Made by a program: the position numbers and the translations under genes
Assembly: GCF_022414535.1 (NCBI RefSeq)
Contig: NZ_JADWYM010000025.1
Span: 43,226-107,225 of the forward strand
Length of the DNA stretch: 64,000 nt
Source of the DNA: Streptomyces sp. MUM 2J
GTDB taxonomy: Bacteria > Actinomycetota > Actinomycetes > Streptomycetales > Streptomycetaceae
Direction: 5' to 3'
Shown: positions 1-9,543 of the stretch, in pieces
How positions within the stretch are numbered: position 1 is the first letter of the stretch
How the letters are laid out: every line of letters starts with the position of its first letter
Notes under the pieces: model-generated
The model's input: only the letters and a program-made list of their open reading frames with translations
The model's database searches: none
Told to the model about the DNA's origin: nothing

Positions 1-258
1 GGCAGCGGGGACGTGCTGACGTACGACCCGGTCCGCGCCGATCTGGAGCGGGTGGAGCGCAAGCTGCTGGCTCTGTGGGAGGCGATCCGGCGGGCCACGG
101 AGACCGGGGACTGGCGTCCGCGGCCGACGAAGCTGTGCGGCTGGTGCGATCACCGGGCGCACTGCCCGGAGTTCGGTGGCACTCCCCCGCCCTATCCGCT
201 GCCCGTGAGGGCGGCCGAGCCGGACGGGGACCCGCAGGGCAGAATGGGGCCCGACTAG
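1..258 (+). CDS. C-terminal end of a RecB-family (PD-(D/E)XK) exonuclease, 5' truncated by the window edge
   Basis: The frame is open to the left edge, so only about 85 residues are present. The tail carries C-x2-C and a further Cys (CGWCDHRAHCPEF), the cysteine arrangement seen at the end of RecB/AddB-type nucleases where it helps hold an iron-sulphur cluster. The nuclease core itself lies outside the window, so the activity assignment comes from the family only. The gene ends 14 nt before the GTG of the response regulator, so the two may be co-transcribed. Confidence 0.65.
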   Translation, partial: GSGDVLTYDPVRADLERVERKLLALWEAIRRATETGDWRPRPTKLCGWCDHRAHCPEFGGTPPPYPLPVRAAEPDGDPQGRMGPD

Positions 259-272
259 CGAAGGAGACTCAC

Positions 273-944
273 GTGGCCATCCGCGTCCTACTCGTCGACG
301 ACCAGCCGCTGTTGCGTACGGGCTTCCGGATGATCCTCGAGGCGGAGCAGGATCTCGCGGTGGTCGGCGAGGCCGGGGACGGCCTCCAGGCGCTGGACCA
401 GGTGCGTGCCCTGCAGCCCGATGTCGTCCTGATGGACATCCGGATGCCGCGGATGGACGGTGTGGAGGCGACCCGGCAGATCACCGGGCCGGAGCGGGAC
501 GGCCCGGCCAAGGTGCTGGTGCTGACCACCTTCGACCTCGACGAGTACGTGGTGGAGGCGTTGCGGGCGGGGGCCAGCGGGTTCCTGCTCAAGGACGCCC
601 CGGCGAACGAGCTGGTGCAGGCGATCCGGGTGGTGGCGGCGGGTGAGGCGATGCTCGCCCCCAGCATCACGCGCCGGCTGCTCGACAAGTACGCCACCCA
701 TCTGCCCTCCGGCGAGGAACCTGTCCCGGACACCCTGCACACACTGACCGACCGCGAGGTGGAGGTGCTGAAGCTGGTGGCGCGGGGGCTGTCGAACGCC
801 GAGATCGCGGCCGACCTGTTCGTCAGCGAGACCACCGTCAAGACGCACGTGGGGCACGTCCTGACGAAGCTGGGGCTGCGCGACCGGGTGCAGGCGGCCG
901 TCTACGCCTACGAGAGCGGTCTGGTGCGTCCCGGCGCCCAGTAG
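273..944 (+). CDS. NarL/LuxR-family two-component response regulator
   Basis: A 223-residue DNA-binding response regulator. The receiver domain occupies about residues 1-120, with the acidic pair D9-D10, the phospho-acceptor D55 in the LMDIRMP motif and the conserved K in FLLKDAP. A LuxR-type helix-turn-helix follows at about 155-215 (LTDREVEVLKLVARGLSNAE). The GTG start was chosen because GAAGGAGA sits just upstream; a longer in-frame extension exists but overlaps the nuclease gene. No histidine kinase gene is next to it, so its partner kinase is unknown from this window. A very strong hairpin terminator follows. Confidence 0.9.
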   Translation: MAIRVLLVDDQPLLRTGFRMILEAEQDLAVVGEAGDGLQALDQVRALQPDVVLMDIRMPRMDGVEATRQITGPERDGPAKVLVLTTFDLDEYVVEALRAGASGFLLKDAPANELVQAIRVVAAGEAMLAPSITRRLLDKYATHLPSGEEPVPDTLHTLTDREVEVLKLVARGLSNAEIAADLFVSETTVKTHVGHVLTKLGLRDRVQAAVYAYESGLVRPGAQ

Positions 945-963
945 GGCGCCGCACGCGCCGGGT

Positions 964-1006
964 ACGGGTGAGGGGGCGGTCCCGGCGGGACCGCCCCCTC
1001 ACCCGT
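964..1006. terminator. Bidirectional hairpin terminator between convergent genes
   Basis: Perfect 20-bp arms at 964-983 and 987-1006 around a 3-nt loop. It lies between the stop of the response regulator and the stop of the convergent solute-binding protein gene, so it can serve both strands. Confidence 0.9.
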
Positions 1007-1033
1007 GTGGCGCTCGTTTCGCCCGCGTGCCGC

Positions 1034-2614
1034 TCAGTCCTTCTTCAGTTCCCAGAAGCGGAAGACGGTGGAGGCGTCGAGGCAGCTCTCCAGGCCGTAG
1101 ACGTTCTCGCGGGTGACGGCGTACTGCTTGGCCTGCCACACGGGCAGTACGGGCAGGTCGTCGGCGACGATGTCCTGGAGGCGGGCGAACTCCCCGTCCG
1201 TGGCGGCACGGTTGCTCTGCGCGGCCGTGCGCGGCAGCAGGGTGCCGATGATGGTGTCGTTGGTGTAATGGTTGCCGAGCACGTTACCCGGTCCGAAGAA
1301 CGGGGCGGTGAAGTTGTCGGCGTCGGGGTAGTCGGGGACCCAGCCCTTGACGTAGATGCCGTACTTGCCGGCCTCGATCTCCTTCTGGTAGCGGTCGTAG
1401 GGGACCGACCTGACGTCCGCCTCGAACAGGCCGCTGGCGTTGAGCTGGCCGGCGATGGCCTTCAACTCGGCGTCGGTGGCGGGGCCGTAGCGGGACGGCG
1501 TCGACCAGAGCGTCAGGCGCACCCGGCCGGTCATGCCCTCCTCGCTGAGCGCGTCGGCGGCCTTCTGCCGGGAGGGGCGGGCGCCGTAGGTGTCGAAGAA
1601 GGACGTGCTGTGGCCGGCGATGCCGGCGGGGACGATCGAGTACAGCGGGGTCGCGGTGCCCTGGTAGACGTCCCTCACGAGGGCGTCGCGGTCGAGCAGG
1701 TAGGCGATGGCCTTGCGGACGCCGAGCTTCCCGGCGACCGGGTCCTCCATGTTGAAGACCAGGTGCTGGACCTCGGCGCTGCTGCCCTCGACGACCTCGG
1801 CGCCGGTGCCGTCGCCCCCCTGGTCGAGGTCGGCGATGTCGCCCGCGCTGAGACCGCGGTAGGCGATGTCGACGTTGCCGTCGAGCAGGGCCTTCTTCAG
1901 GCCGGTCTGGTCGCCGTGGAAGAACTTCAGGGTGACACCGGAGTTCTTCGGTTCGGCGGCGCTGCCGCTGTAGTGCTCGTTGACGGAGAAGACGGCCTCG
2001 TCCTCGTCGACGGAGTCGAGCCGGTAGGGGCCGGAGCCCACGGCCCGGCCGTCCTTGCGCAGACCGTCGGCGTCGTACTGGCGGTGGTCGACGATGGAGC
2101 CGGCCCCGGAGGCGATCTTGCTGGGGAAGGTGGCGTCGGGGACCTTCAGCCGGAAGACGACGGTCTTGGCGTTCGGTGTCTCGACGGCGTCCAGCGTGGA
2201 GAACATGATCGCCGGGCCGTCCGGGTCGTCGATCCTCAGCATGCGGTCGAAGGAGAACTTCACGTCCTCGGAGGTGAGGTCGTCACCGTTGCTGAACTTC
2301 AGGCCGTCGGCGAGCGTGCAGGTGTAGACCGTGGTCGTCGCGTCGAAGGCGCAGGTCTTGGCCGCCTCCGGCTGAGGCTCGGTGCCGCCCTTGGGGAAGC
2401 TGAGCAGCGACTGGAAGACGTTGTTGAACAACAGCCAGGAGCCGGGGTCGTAGCCGGATGCGGGGTCGGTGGCCAGGACGTCGTCCGACATCCCCAACAC
2501 CACGGTGGGGCCGTTGCCTCCGGCCTTCCCCGTCTCTGTACCGCATCCGGTCAAAAGGCCGAAGGCCAGACCCGCCGTGAGGGGCAGGACCGACCACGGG
2601 TTGCGCATGTTCAC
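1034..2614 (-). CDS. ABC transporter family-5 (oligopeptide/DppA-OppA type) solute-binding lipoprotein
   Basis: A 526-residue extracellular binding protein. The N-terminus is a lipoprotein signal with lipobox LLTGC. The rest follows the SBP family 5 layout: TLADGLKFSNGDDLTSEDVKFSFDR-like segments near residue 120 and an extended C-terminal lobe (WVPDYPDADNF). The start is GTG at 2614; an ATG two codons downstream is equally possible, as the ribosome binding site is weak. No permease or ATPase gene is adjacent, so it must work with components encoded elsewhere or have another role. It is paralogous to the next gene upstream. Confidence 0.88.
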   Translation of the reverse strand: MNMRNPWSVLPLTAGLAFGLLTGCGTETGKAGGNGPTVVLGMSDDVLATDPASGYDPGSWLLFNNVFQSLLSFPKGGTEPQPEAAKTCAFDATTTVYTCTLADGLKFSNGDDLTSEDVKFSFDRMLRIDDPDGPAIMFSTLDAVETPNAKTVVFRLKVPDATFPSKIASGAGSIVDHRQYDADGLRKDGRAVGSGPYRLDSVDEDEAVFSVNEHYSGSAAEPKNSGVTLKFFHGDQTGLKKALLDGNVDIAYRGLSAGDIADLDQGGDGTGAEVVEGSSAEVQHLVFNMEDPVAGKLGVRKAIAYLLDRDALVRDVYQGTATPLYSIVPAGIAGHSTSFFDTYGARPSRQKAADALSEEGMTGRVRLTLWSTPSRYGPATDAELKAIAGQLNASGLFEADVRSVPYDRYQKEIEAGKYGIYVKGWVPDYPDADNFTAPFFGPGNVLGNHYTNDTIIGTLLPRTAAQSNRAATDGEFARLQDIVADDLPVLPVWQAKQYAVTRENVYGLESCLDASTVFRFWELKKD

Positions 2615-2714
2615 GTAGAGGTGCCTTGTCGTCGTTCTCGTGCCCCCGGGACCACGCCTCCGGCCCCGGGTTTCAGCCGCGGGGCACGTTCGGCCCCCCG
2701 GGCATTCATTCCCG

Positions 2715-2759
2715 GGGCGGCTGACCGCCTCCCCGGGACGCTGTGGGGGTCAGCCGCCC
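2715..2759 (-). terminator. Hairpin terminator overlapping the stop codon of the upstream solute-binding protein gene
   Basis: Perfect 12-bp arms (2715-2726 and 2748-2759) enclose a 21-nt loop. The right arm contains the stop codon region (2750-2752) of the minus-strand gene. It probably separates the transcripts of the two tandem binding-protein genes, which suggests they are independent units rather than one operon. Confidence 0.7.
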
Positions 2760-4354
2760 ACACCCCGGCCGAGCTCCCAGAGCTGCAGCGTCGAGGTGGA
2801 GTTGAGGGCGTACGAGGTGCCCGTGATGTTGTCGCGCGCGGCGATGTACTGCTTGCCCTGCCACAGCGGCAGCATGGGCACGTCCTCGGCGACGATGTCC
2901 TGGATCTCCGTCAGGCTGTCGGCGGCGGAGAGCCGGTCGGCCTCGCGACGGGACTGCGGGATGAGGTGCTTGATGATCTCGCTGTTGGAGTAGGGCGACT
3001 TCAGGAAGTTGCCCTTGTCGAGGAACGGCGCGAGGAAGTTGTCGGCGTCCGGGAAGTCGGGGAACCAGCCCATGCCCCAGACGTCGTACTCACCCTTGCG
3101 CTCGGCCGGGACGAAGGTCTCCCAGGGATGGCCCTTGATGTCCACGTCGAACAGGCCGCTGCCGTTGAGCTGCTTCCTGAGCTGCTCGAACTCCTTCTTC
3201 GTGGCGGCACCGTAGTGGTCGGTGGTGTAGTGCAGGGTCAGCTTCACCGGCGTGGTGATGCCGGCCTTGTCCAGCAGCTTCTTGGCCTTGGCGGTGCTGG
3301 GGTCGCCGTACTTGTTGAAGAAGGCGTTGGAGTGGCCGGTGACGGCGGCCGGGACCAGCGAGTAAAGGGGCTGCGCCTGGGAGCCGTAGACCTTGGACAC
3401 CAGCTCGCTGCGGTCGACGATCTGGGCCATCGCCTGGCGTACGGCCTTGTCCTTGACCGAGGCGGCGTCGGTGTTGAAGACCAGGTAGCGGATCTCGAGT
3501 CCGGGCATGTCGACCAGCTCGACGTCTCCGCCCGTGGCCGCGGACAGCTTCTGGACCTGCTGCGGCGTCATGGTGCGCGACATGACGTCGATGTCGTTCT
3601 TCTCGAGCGCGGCGTCCATGGCGTCGGCATCCGCGAAGGAGACCAGCTCGGCCTTGGAGTTGTTCACCGTCAGGGTGCCCTTGTAGTCGGGGTTCCTGGT
3701 GAACACGGCCCGGGTCATCTCCCCGTCCCTGGTCTCGGCGTGGAGACTGTAGGGGCCGGAGCCGTCGACCGCGAAGCCGTCGCGCAGCTTGTCCTTGGCG
3801 TAGTGGTCGGGGCTGACGATGCCCGCGACGGGGGTGGACAGCTTGAACGGGAAGGTGGCGTCGGCGGTCTTCAGGTGGAAGACGACGTCGCGGTCGCCCT
3901 GCGTCTCGACGGTGTCGATGGTCGACAGCAGCGAGGCGACACCGGAGTCGGCATCGATGTCACGGGCCCGGTCGATGGAGAACTTGACGTCGTTCGCGGT
4001 GACGGGCTTGCCGTCGGCGAACTTCAGGCCGGCGCGGAGCTTGCAGGCGTAGCGCTCGTTGCCGCTGTCGGTGAAGCCGCAGCTCTCGGCGGCCTCGGGG
4101 ACCGGGTCGCCCTCGCCCTTGGGCAGGATCATCAGGGTCTGCACGGTCTGGCGCAGGACGTTCCAGGTGCCGACGTCGTAGGCGTAGGCGGGGTCGAGGG
4201 GCGCGGGGGCGTCCTTCGTAGCGGTGAACCGGTCCGTGGTGCCGACGACGATCGCGTCGCCTCCGCTGCTGCCGCTCCCGGACCCGCCGCAGCCGGCGAG
4301 CACGGGTGCGAGCAGACCGGCCATGGCCGGAAGCACCAGAGTCTTGCGGTTCAT
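2750..4354 (-). CDS. ABC transporter family-5 solute-binding lipoprotein (second copy)
   Basis: A 534-residue paralogue of the gene at 1034-2614, with the same domain order and matching C-terminal motifs (GWFPDFPDADNFLAPF; DVPMLPLWQGKQY). The lipoprotein signal ends in LAGC. The ATG at 4354 is preceded by TGGAGA at good spacing; the open frame extends 22 codons further but without a signal-like sequence. No ABC permease or ATPase lies nearby. Substrate is not predictable; peptides, nickel or opines are all known for this family. Confidence 0.88.
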   Translation of the reverse strand: MNRKTLVLPAMAGLLAPVLAGCGGSGSGSSGGDAIVVGTTDRFTATKDAPAPLDPAYAYDVGTWNVLRQTVQTLMILPKGEGDPVPEAAESCGFTDSGNERYACKLRAGLKFADGKPVTANDVKFSIDRARDIDADSGVASLLSTIDTVETQGDRDVVFHLKTADATFPFKLSTPVAGIVSPDHYAKDKLRDGFAVDGSGPYSLHAETRDGEMTRAVFTRNPDYKGTLTVNNSKAELVSFADADAMDAALEKNDIDVMSRTMTPQQVQKLSAATGGDVELVDMPGLEIRYLVFNTDAASVKDKAVRQAMAQIVDRSELVSKVYGSQAQPLYSLVPAAVTGHSNAFFNKYGDPSTAKAKKLLDKAGITTPVKLTLHYTTDHYGAATKKEFEQLRKQLNGSGLFDVDIKGHPWETFVPAERKGEYDVWGMGWFPDFPDADNFLAPFLDKGNFLKSPYSNSEIIKHLIPQSRREADRLSAADSLTEIQDIVAEDVPMLPLWQGKQYIAARDNITGTSYALNSTSTLQLWELGRGVGG

Positions 4355-4816
4355 GCTCGAGTTTCTCCAGAGCTGATCGATTCCGTGTATCCGGCATGCA
4401 GGGGTGTCGCAGCGGATCACGGAGGGTTGGGGTCGATGTTCTCGCGACGAGATTAGTCCGCGCCCGCAGGAGGTCCGGAAACCAGTGGAGTTGAGGCCCC
4501 ATCACGCAGCGAGACCGGGCATGGACAGACCGAAAACCCGACACGGGAAGGATTCGTGCAGCACTCCACCAATCGGGACACAAGGACCCCCTGAGGCCCG
4601 GTACACCGGGGTGCCACGCACAGCGCGCCCCACCTGTCGACCCCTCGACGCGTGGGGAACGTCACATGTGGAGCATGATGCACGAGGGTTGGAATTCAGA
4701 CACTCGGCGTACCGGAAATTGCGCGGTGGCCGTTCCGTGATGAATCCGTGCCCATGGTCGTGGAATTTCCCGGGCAATCGTTGGCGCACGCTGGGTGAAC
4801 ACCTGACGCGCTTGCG
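4355..4816. other. 462-bp intergenic region, promoter side of the solute-binding protein gene
   Basis: No convincing gene is visible. It should contain the promoter for the minus-strand gene starting at 4354 and the end of the HAD gene transcript. The only structure noted is a short inverted repeat (TGACGC-GCTT-GCGTCA, 4804-4819) overlapping the HAD stop codon. Confidence 0.5.
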
Positions 4817-5518
4817 TCATCGAACGGTTTCGGTCAGCAGTCCGCGCAGAAATGTCAGGTCGACCTCTTCCAGTGAAGTCACCACGGTGCGACGGGCGGC
4901 AGGGCTGATGGGGGCGACGGAAGGCACGGCCACCACGTGGCAGCCGGCGGCCTCGGCGGCGGCGACCCCTGTGGCGGTGTCCTCGATGACGGCGCATCTG
5001 GCCGGATCCGCTCCAAGGCCGGTGGCGGCCCGCAGATAGGGATCGGGGTGCGGCTTGGTGCGGTCGACCTCGTCGCCGGCGACGGTGAGGTGGAAGCGGT
5101 GGCTGAGGGAGGTGAGGACGCGGTCGATGACGCGCCGGTGCGAGGCGGAGACCAGGGCCGTGGGGATGCCGTGGTCGCTCAGCTCGGCCAGCAGCCGGGC
5201 GGCGCCGGGCATCAGCGGCAGGGTGCGGTCGATGCGGTCCTCGAAGCCCTCGTTGAGCAGGACGGTGAGCTCGGCGAGGGCGATGTCGGCGCCCGTCGCC
5301 TCGATGAGGAACCCCGCGCTGCGGGTCATCGGGCCGCCGACGACGACATGGCGCCAGGCGTCCTCCAGCGTGTGGCCGAGGGCGGCGAACACCTCGACCT
5401 CGACGTCCCACCAGAAGCCCTCGGTGTCCACCAGGGTTCCGTCCATGTCGAGCAGCACGGCCTGCAGGGCGGAGCCCTTGGCCGTGGTGTGTCCGAGCGC
5501 AGGGACCGTACTGGTCAT
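4817..5518 (-). CDS. HAD-superfamily phosphatase/phosphomutase-like hydrolase
   Basis: A 233-residue HAD subfamily IA enzyme. Motif I is DMDGTLVDTE (residues 25-34, nucleophile and acid/base Asp), motif II is the Ser in ALVSASH, and motif III/IV is KPHPDPYL followed by VIEDTATGV. This is the layout of phosphoglycolate phosphatase/beta-phosphoglucomutase relatives; the exact substrate cannot be read from sequence. The ATG has an excellent AAGGAGGTG ribosome binding site. It lies downstream of metH on the same strand, but a strong hairpin separates them. Confidence 0.88.
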   Translation of the reverse strand: MTSTVPALGHTTAKGSALQAVLLDMDGTLVDTEGFWWDVEVEVFAALGHTLEDAWRHVVVGGPMTRSAGFLIEATGADIALAELTVLLNEGFEDRIDRTLPLMPGAARLLAELSDHGIPTALVSASHRRVIDRVLTSLSHRFHLTVAGDEVDRTKPHPDPYLRAATGLGADPARCAVIEDTATGVAAAEAAGCHVVAVPSVAPISPAARRTVVTSLEEVDLTFLRGLLTETVR

Positions 5519-5544
5519 CCGGGCGCACCTCCTTGAGGGACGAT

Positions 5545-5575
5545 CAGGCCGGTTCCCTCCGGGGGAACCGGCCTG
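5545..5575 (-). terminator. Hairpin terminator downstream of metH
   Basis: Perfect 13-bp arms at 5545-5557 and 5563-5575 with a 5-nt loop, about 150 nt past the metH stop and just before the HAD ribosome binding site. It could instead act as a leader hairpin for the HAD gene, which lies immediately downstream. Confidence 0.65.
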
Positions 5576-5723
5576 CGGTGGACCGACCAGTGTACGACGC
5601 GCGCGAACGAAATACCTCGTTTGAAAGGCGAGGTCGGGGGCACTCTCCCCAACCCGGACGCACGCGCCGGGAGGACCTTCGGCGTGCCCTCCGCGGGGCG
5701 TGCGGGCGCTGCGCGGCGGGGGC

Positions 5724-8700
5724 TCAGCGGGCGTTGAAGTACTTGGCCTCCGGGTGGTGGATCACGATCGCGTCGGTGGACTGCTCGGGGTGGAGCTGGA
5801 ACTCCTCCGACAGGCGGACGCCGATGCGCTCCGGCTGGAGCAGGTCCGCGATCTTCGCGCGGTCCTCCAGGTCGGGGCAGGCGCCGTAGCCGAGGGAGAA
5901 GCGGGCGCCGCGGTACTTCAGGGCGAACATGTCCTCGACGTCCGCCGGGTCCTCACCGGCGAAGCCGAGCTCGGCGCGCACGCGGGCGTGCCAGTACTCG
6001 GCGAGCGCCTCGGCCAGCTGGACGGACAGGCCGTGCAGCTCCAGGTAGTCGCGATAGGCATCGGCCTCGAACAGGCGTGCGGTCTCCTCGCCGATGCGGG
6101 AGCCCACGGTGACCACCTGGAGGCCGACGACGTCGGTCTCGCCGGACTCCTCGGGACGGAAGAAGTCCGCGAGGCAGAGCCGCCGGCCGCGTCGCTGGCG
6201 CGGGAAGGTGAAGCGGGTGCGCTCATGGCCCGACTCGTCCAGGATGATCAGGTCGTCGTCCTTGGACACGCACGGGAAGTAGCCGTGGACGACGGCCGCC
6301 TCCAGCAGGTTCTCCGTCTGCAGCCGGTCCAGCAGTCCGCGCAGCCGCGGACGGCCCTCGGCCTCGACCAGTTCCTCGTACGTCGGTCCCTCGCCGGTGC
6401 GGGCCTGCTTCAGACCCCACTGGCCCTTGAACAGGGCGCCCTCGTCGATCCAGGACGCGTACTCCCTGAGCTGGATGCCCTTGATCACGCGGGTGCCCCA
6501 GAACGGCGGGGTGGGGACCGGGTTGTCCGTGGACACATCGGAGCGGACGTGCCCCTCCTGCGGGCGCTCCTGCACCTCGGCGACGGCCGTCCGCACCCTG
6601 CGCTGCCTCAGTTCGGGCAGACCGGCCCCGGGCATGCCGCGCTTGACGCCGATCAGGGCGTCCATCAGCCGCAGACCCTCGAAGGCGTCGCGGGCGTAGC
6701 GGACCTCGCCCTCGTAGATCTCGTACAGGTCCTGCTCGACGTAGGCGCGGGTCAGCGCGGCACCGCCGAGGATGACCGGGTAGTCGGCCGCCAGTCCGCG
6801 GGCGTTGAGCTCCTCCAGGTTCTCCTTCATGATCACCGTGGACTTCACCAGGAGCCCGGACATGCCGATCACGTCGGCTCCGTGCTCCTGGGCCGCCTCC
6901 AGGATCGCGGAGACCGGCTGCTTGATGCCGAGGTTGACCACGTTGTAGCCGTTGTTGGACAGGATGATGTCGACGAGGTTCTTGCCGATGTCGTGCACGT
7001 CGCCGCGGACCGTCGCCAGCACGATGGTGCCCTTGCCCGCCTCGTCGGTCTTCTCCATGTGCGGTTCGAGGTGGGCGACGGCGGTCTTCATCACCTCGGC
7101 GGACTGGAGCACGAACGGCAGCTGCATCTGGCCGGAGCCGAACAGCTCTCCGACCACCTTCATGCCGTCGAGCAGGGTGTCGTTGACGATCTCCAGCGCC
7201 GGGCGGGTCAGCAGGGCCTCCTCCAGGTCGGCCTCCAGGCCGGTCCGCTCGCCGTCGATGATGCGCCGCTTGAGGCGCTCCTGGAGCGGCAGCGCGGCCA
7301 GTTCCTCGGCCTTGGAGGCCTTGAGCGACTTGGCCGTGGCGCCCTCGAAGAGGGCCATCAGCTTCTGCAGGGGGTCGTAGCCCTCGCCGCGGCGGTCGTG
7401 GATCAGGTCGAGGGCGGTTCTGACCTGCTCCTCGTCGAAGCGGGCGATCGGCAGGATCTTGCTCGCGTGGACGATCGCGGAGTCCAGGCCCGCCTTGACG
7501 CACTCGTCCAGGAAGACGGAGTTCAGCAGGATCCGGGCGGCCGGGTTGAGGCCGAAGGAGATGTTCGACAGGCCCAGGGTGGTCTGCACGTCCGGGTGCC
7601 GCTTCTTCAGCTCGCGGATGGCCTCGATGGTGGCGATGCCGTCCTTGCGGGACTCCTCCTGACCGGTGCAGATGGTGAAGGTCAGGCAGTCGATGAGGAT
7701 GTCCTCCTCACGGATGCCCCAGGTGCCGGTCAGATCGGCGATCAGCCGTTCGGCGATCTCGACCTTCTTCTCCACGGTGCGGGCCTGGCCCTCCTCGTCG
7801 ATGGTCAGCGCGATCAGCGCGGCGCCGTGTTCCTGCGCCAGCCGGGTGACCTTGGCGAACCGGGAGCCGGAGCCGTCGCCGTCCTCGTAGTTCACCGAGT
7901 TGATCACCGCGCGCCCGCCGAGCTTCTCCAGGCCCGCCCGGATCACCCCGACCTCGGTGGAGTCCAGCACGATCGGCAGGGTGGAGGCGGTGGCGAAGCG
8001 GCCGGCGAGTTCCTCCATGTCGGCGACGCCGTCGCGGCCGACGTAGTCCACGCACAGGTCGAGCATGTGCGCGCCTTCGCGGATCTGCTCGCGGGCCATC
8101 TCCACGCAGTCGTCCCAGCGGCCGTCCAGCATGGCCTCGCGGAACTTCCTGGAGCCGTTGGCGTTGGTCCGCTCGCCGATGGCCAGGTAGGAGGTGTCCT
8201 GGCGGAACGGGACCGACTGGTACAGGGAGGCGGCACCGGGCTCGGGCCGCGGGCTGCGCTCGACCGGGGCCAGTGCGCGCACCCGCTCCACCACCCGGCG
8301 CAGGTGCTCCGGTGTGGTGCCGCAGCAGCCGCCGACCAGGGACAGGCCGTAGTCGCGGACGAAGTTCTCCTGCGCGTCCGCCAGCTCCGGCGCGGTCAGC
8401 GGGTAGTGCGCCCCGTCCGCGGTGAGCACCGGCAGACCCGCGTTCGGCATGCACGACAGCTGGACGCGGGAGTGGCGGGCGAGGTAGCGCAGGTGCTCGC
8501 TCATCTCCGCGGGGCCGGTGGCGCAGTTCAGGCCGATCATGTCGATACCCAGCGGCTCCAGCGCCGTCAGGGCCGCGCCGATCTCCGAGCCGAGCAGCAT
8601 GGTGCCGGTGGTCTCGACGGTCACCGACACGATGAGCGGGACCTCGTACCCGGCGGTCTCCATCGCGCTGCGGGCGGCGATGACCGAGGCCTTCGTCTGG

Positions 8701-9236
8701 AGCAGGTCCTGCGTGGTCTCCACCAGCAGCGCGTCGGCGCCGCCGGCGAGCAGGCCCTCGGCATTGCTCCGGTAGGCGTCACGGATCGCGGCGAAGGTGG
8801 TGTGGCCGAGGGTGGGCAGCTTGGTGCCGGGACCCATCGAGCCGAGCACCCAGCGCCGGCGACCGTCCCGGGCCGTGAACTCGTCCGCCGTCTCGCGGGC
8901 GATACGGGCCCCGGCCTCGGACAGCTCGTGGACCCGCTCGGCGATGTCGTACTCACCCAGGGCGGAGAGGTTGGCCCCGAAGGTGTTGGTCTCCACGCAG
9001 TCGACGCCCGCATCGAAGTACGCCGAGTGGACCGAACGGACGATGTCCGGCCGGGTGACGTTGAGGACCTCGTTGCAGCCCTCCAGATTCTGGAAGTCCT
9101 GCAGCGTGGGTTCCTGGGCCTGGAGCATGGTGCCCATCGCCCCGTCGGCGACCACCACACGGGTGGCGAACGCCTGGCGGAGCGCGGACGCACGGGCCCG
9201 GCTGTCGGCGGAAGGGGTCGGCGGCTGCGCGGCCAT
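5724..9236 (-). CDS. metH: Cobalamin-dependent methionine synthase
   Basis: A full-length 1170-residue MetH, which transfers the methyl group of 5-methyltetrahydrofolate to homocysteine via methylcobalamin. Domains in order: homocysteine-binding barrel (about 1-320) with zinc ligands C238, C304 and C305 (GLNCATGP, GGCCGT); pterin-binding barrel (about 340-610, starting AIGERTNANG); cap and B12-binding domain (about 640-880) with the D746-x-H748-x2-G751 cobalt-ligand motif; and a C-terminal SAM-dependent reactivation domain (about 900-1170). The ATG follows AAGGGA. I looked upstream for a cobalamin riboswitch and did not recognise one. It is divergent from gylR. Confidence 0.97.
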   Translation of the reverse strand: MAAQPPTPSADSRARASALRQAFATRVVVADGAMGTMLQAQEPTLQDFQNLEGCNEVLNVTRPDIVRSVHSAYFDAGVDCVETNTFGANLSALGEYDIAERVHELSEAGARIARETADEFTARDGRRRWVLGSMGPGTKLPTLGHTTFAAIRDAYRSNAEGLLAGGADALLVETTQDLLQTKASVIAARSAMETAGYEVPLIVSVTVETTGTMLLGSEIGAALTALEPLGIDMIGLNCATGPAEMSEHLRYLARHSRVQLSCMPNAGLPVLTADGAHYPLTAPELADAQENFVRDYGLSLVGGCCGTTPEHLRRVVERVRALAPVERSPRPEPGAASLYQSVPFRQDTSYLAIGERTNANGSRKFREAMLDGRWDDCVEMAREQIREGAHMLDLCVDYVGRDGVADMEELAGRFATASTLPIVLDSTEVGVIRAGLEKLGGRAVINSVNYEDGDGSGSRFAKVTRLAQEHGAALIALTIDEEGQARTVEKKVEIAERLIADLTGTWGIREEDILIDCLTFTICTGQEESRKDGIATIEAIRELKKRHPDVQTTLGLSNISFGLNPAARILLNSVFLDECVKAGLDSAIVHASKILPIARFDEEQVRTALDLIHDRRGEGYDPLQKLMALFEGATAKSLKASKAEELAALPLQERLKRRIIDGERTGLEADLEEALLTRPALEIVNDTLLDGMKVVGELFGSGQMQLPFVLQSAEVMKTAVAHLEPHMEKTDEAGKGTIVLATVRGDVHDIGKNLVDIILSNNGYNVVNLGIKQPVSAILEAAQEHGADVIGMSGLLVKSTVIMKENLEELNARGLAADYPVILGGAALTRAYVEQDLYEIYEGEVRYARDAFEGLRLMDALIGVKRGMPGAGLPELRQRRVRTAVAEVQERPQEGHVRSDVSTDNPVPTPPFWGTRVIKGIQLREYASWIDEGALFKGQWGLKQARTGEGPTYEELVEAEGRPRLRGLLDRLQTENLLEAAVVHGYFPCVSKDDDLIILDESGHERTRFTFPRQRRGRRLCLADFFRPEESGETDVVGLQVVTVGSRIGEETARLFEADAYRDYLELHGLSVQLAEALAEYWHARVRAELGFAGEDPADVEDMFALKYRGARFSLGYGACPDLEDRAKIADLLQPERIGVRLSEEFQLHPEQSTDAIVIHHPEAKYFNAR

Positions 9237-9472
9237 GAAGGGGCTCCCTTGAGGTGCGACGGCTGTCGGCTATGCGGCGTCCCGGACAATGCCCCGGGAG
9301 GCGCACGGCGCCAGCGTAACCGGGAGCGGGCTTGGATGGGCAGCGCGTCCACGGGGCGGGACGCGCGGCTCTCGCGGGCGGCCGTCGCGACGCCGTGGCG
9401 CGTGCGTGCGGCCACGCCGACGGCAACAGGTGCCGACCGACCATTGGCGGTGGGTCGCCGGGAAACGGTAGT

Positions 9473-9489
9473 GTTCGGCAATGCCGAAC
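9473..9489. promoter_or_regulatory. Perfect palindrome in the gylR promoter, candidate GylR operator
   Basis: GTTCGGCAATGCCGAAC is a perfect 17-bp palindrome 55 nt upstream of the gylR start. GylR is an IclR-type repressor known to regulate its own gene and the glycerol operon. A closely similar sequence (14 of 17 bases) lies before glpF at 10531-10547, which supports this being its binding site. Confidence 0.75.
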
Positions 9490-9543
9490 GGCAGCAGCAA
9501 CGGCCGCACGTGGACGGCCGAAGGGGACGGAGGCAGAACAGCG

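Noticed and set aside
968..4456. Long plus-strand open frame (about 1160 codons) opposite the binding protein genes
   Set aside because: It is the low-stop antisense frame of two minus-strand genes; its product is Val/Gly/Asp/Arg-rich with no motifs.
9240..9470. Possible cobalamin riboswitch upstream of metH
   Set aside because: I looked for the conserved B12-box type core and found none; in streptomycetes that control is usually on metE.
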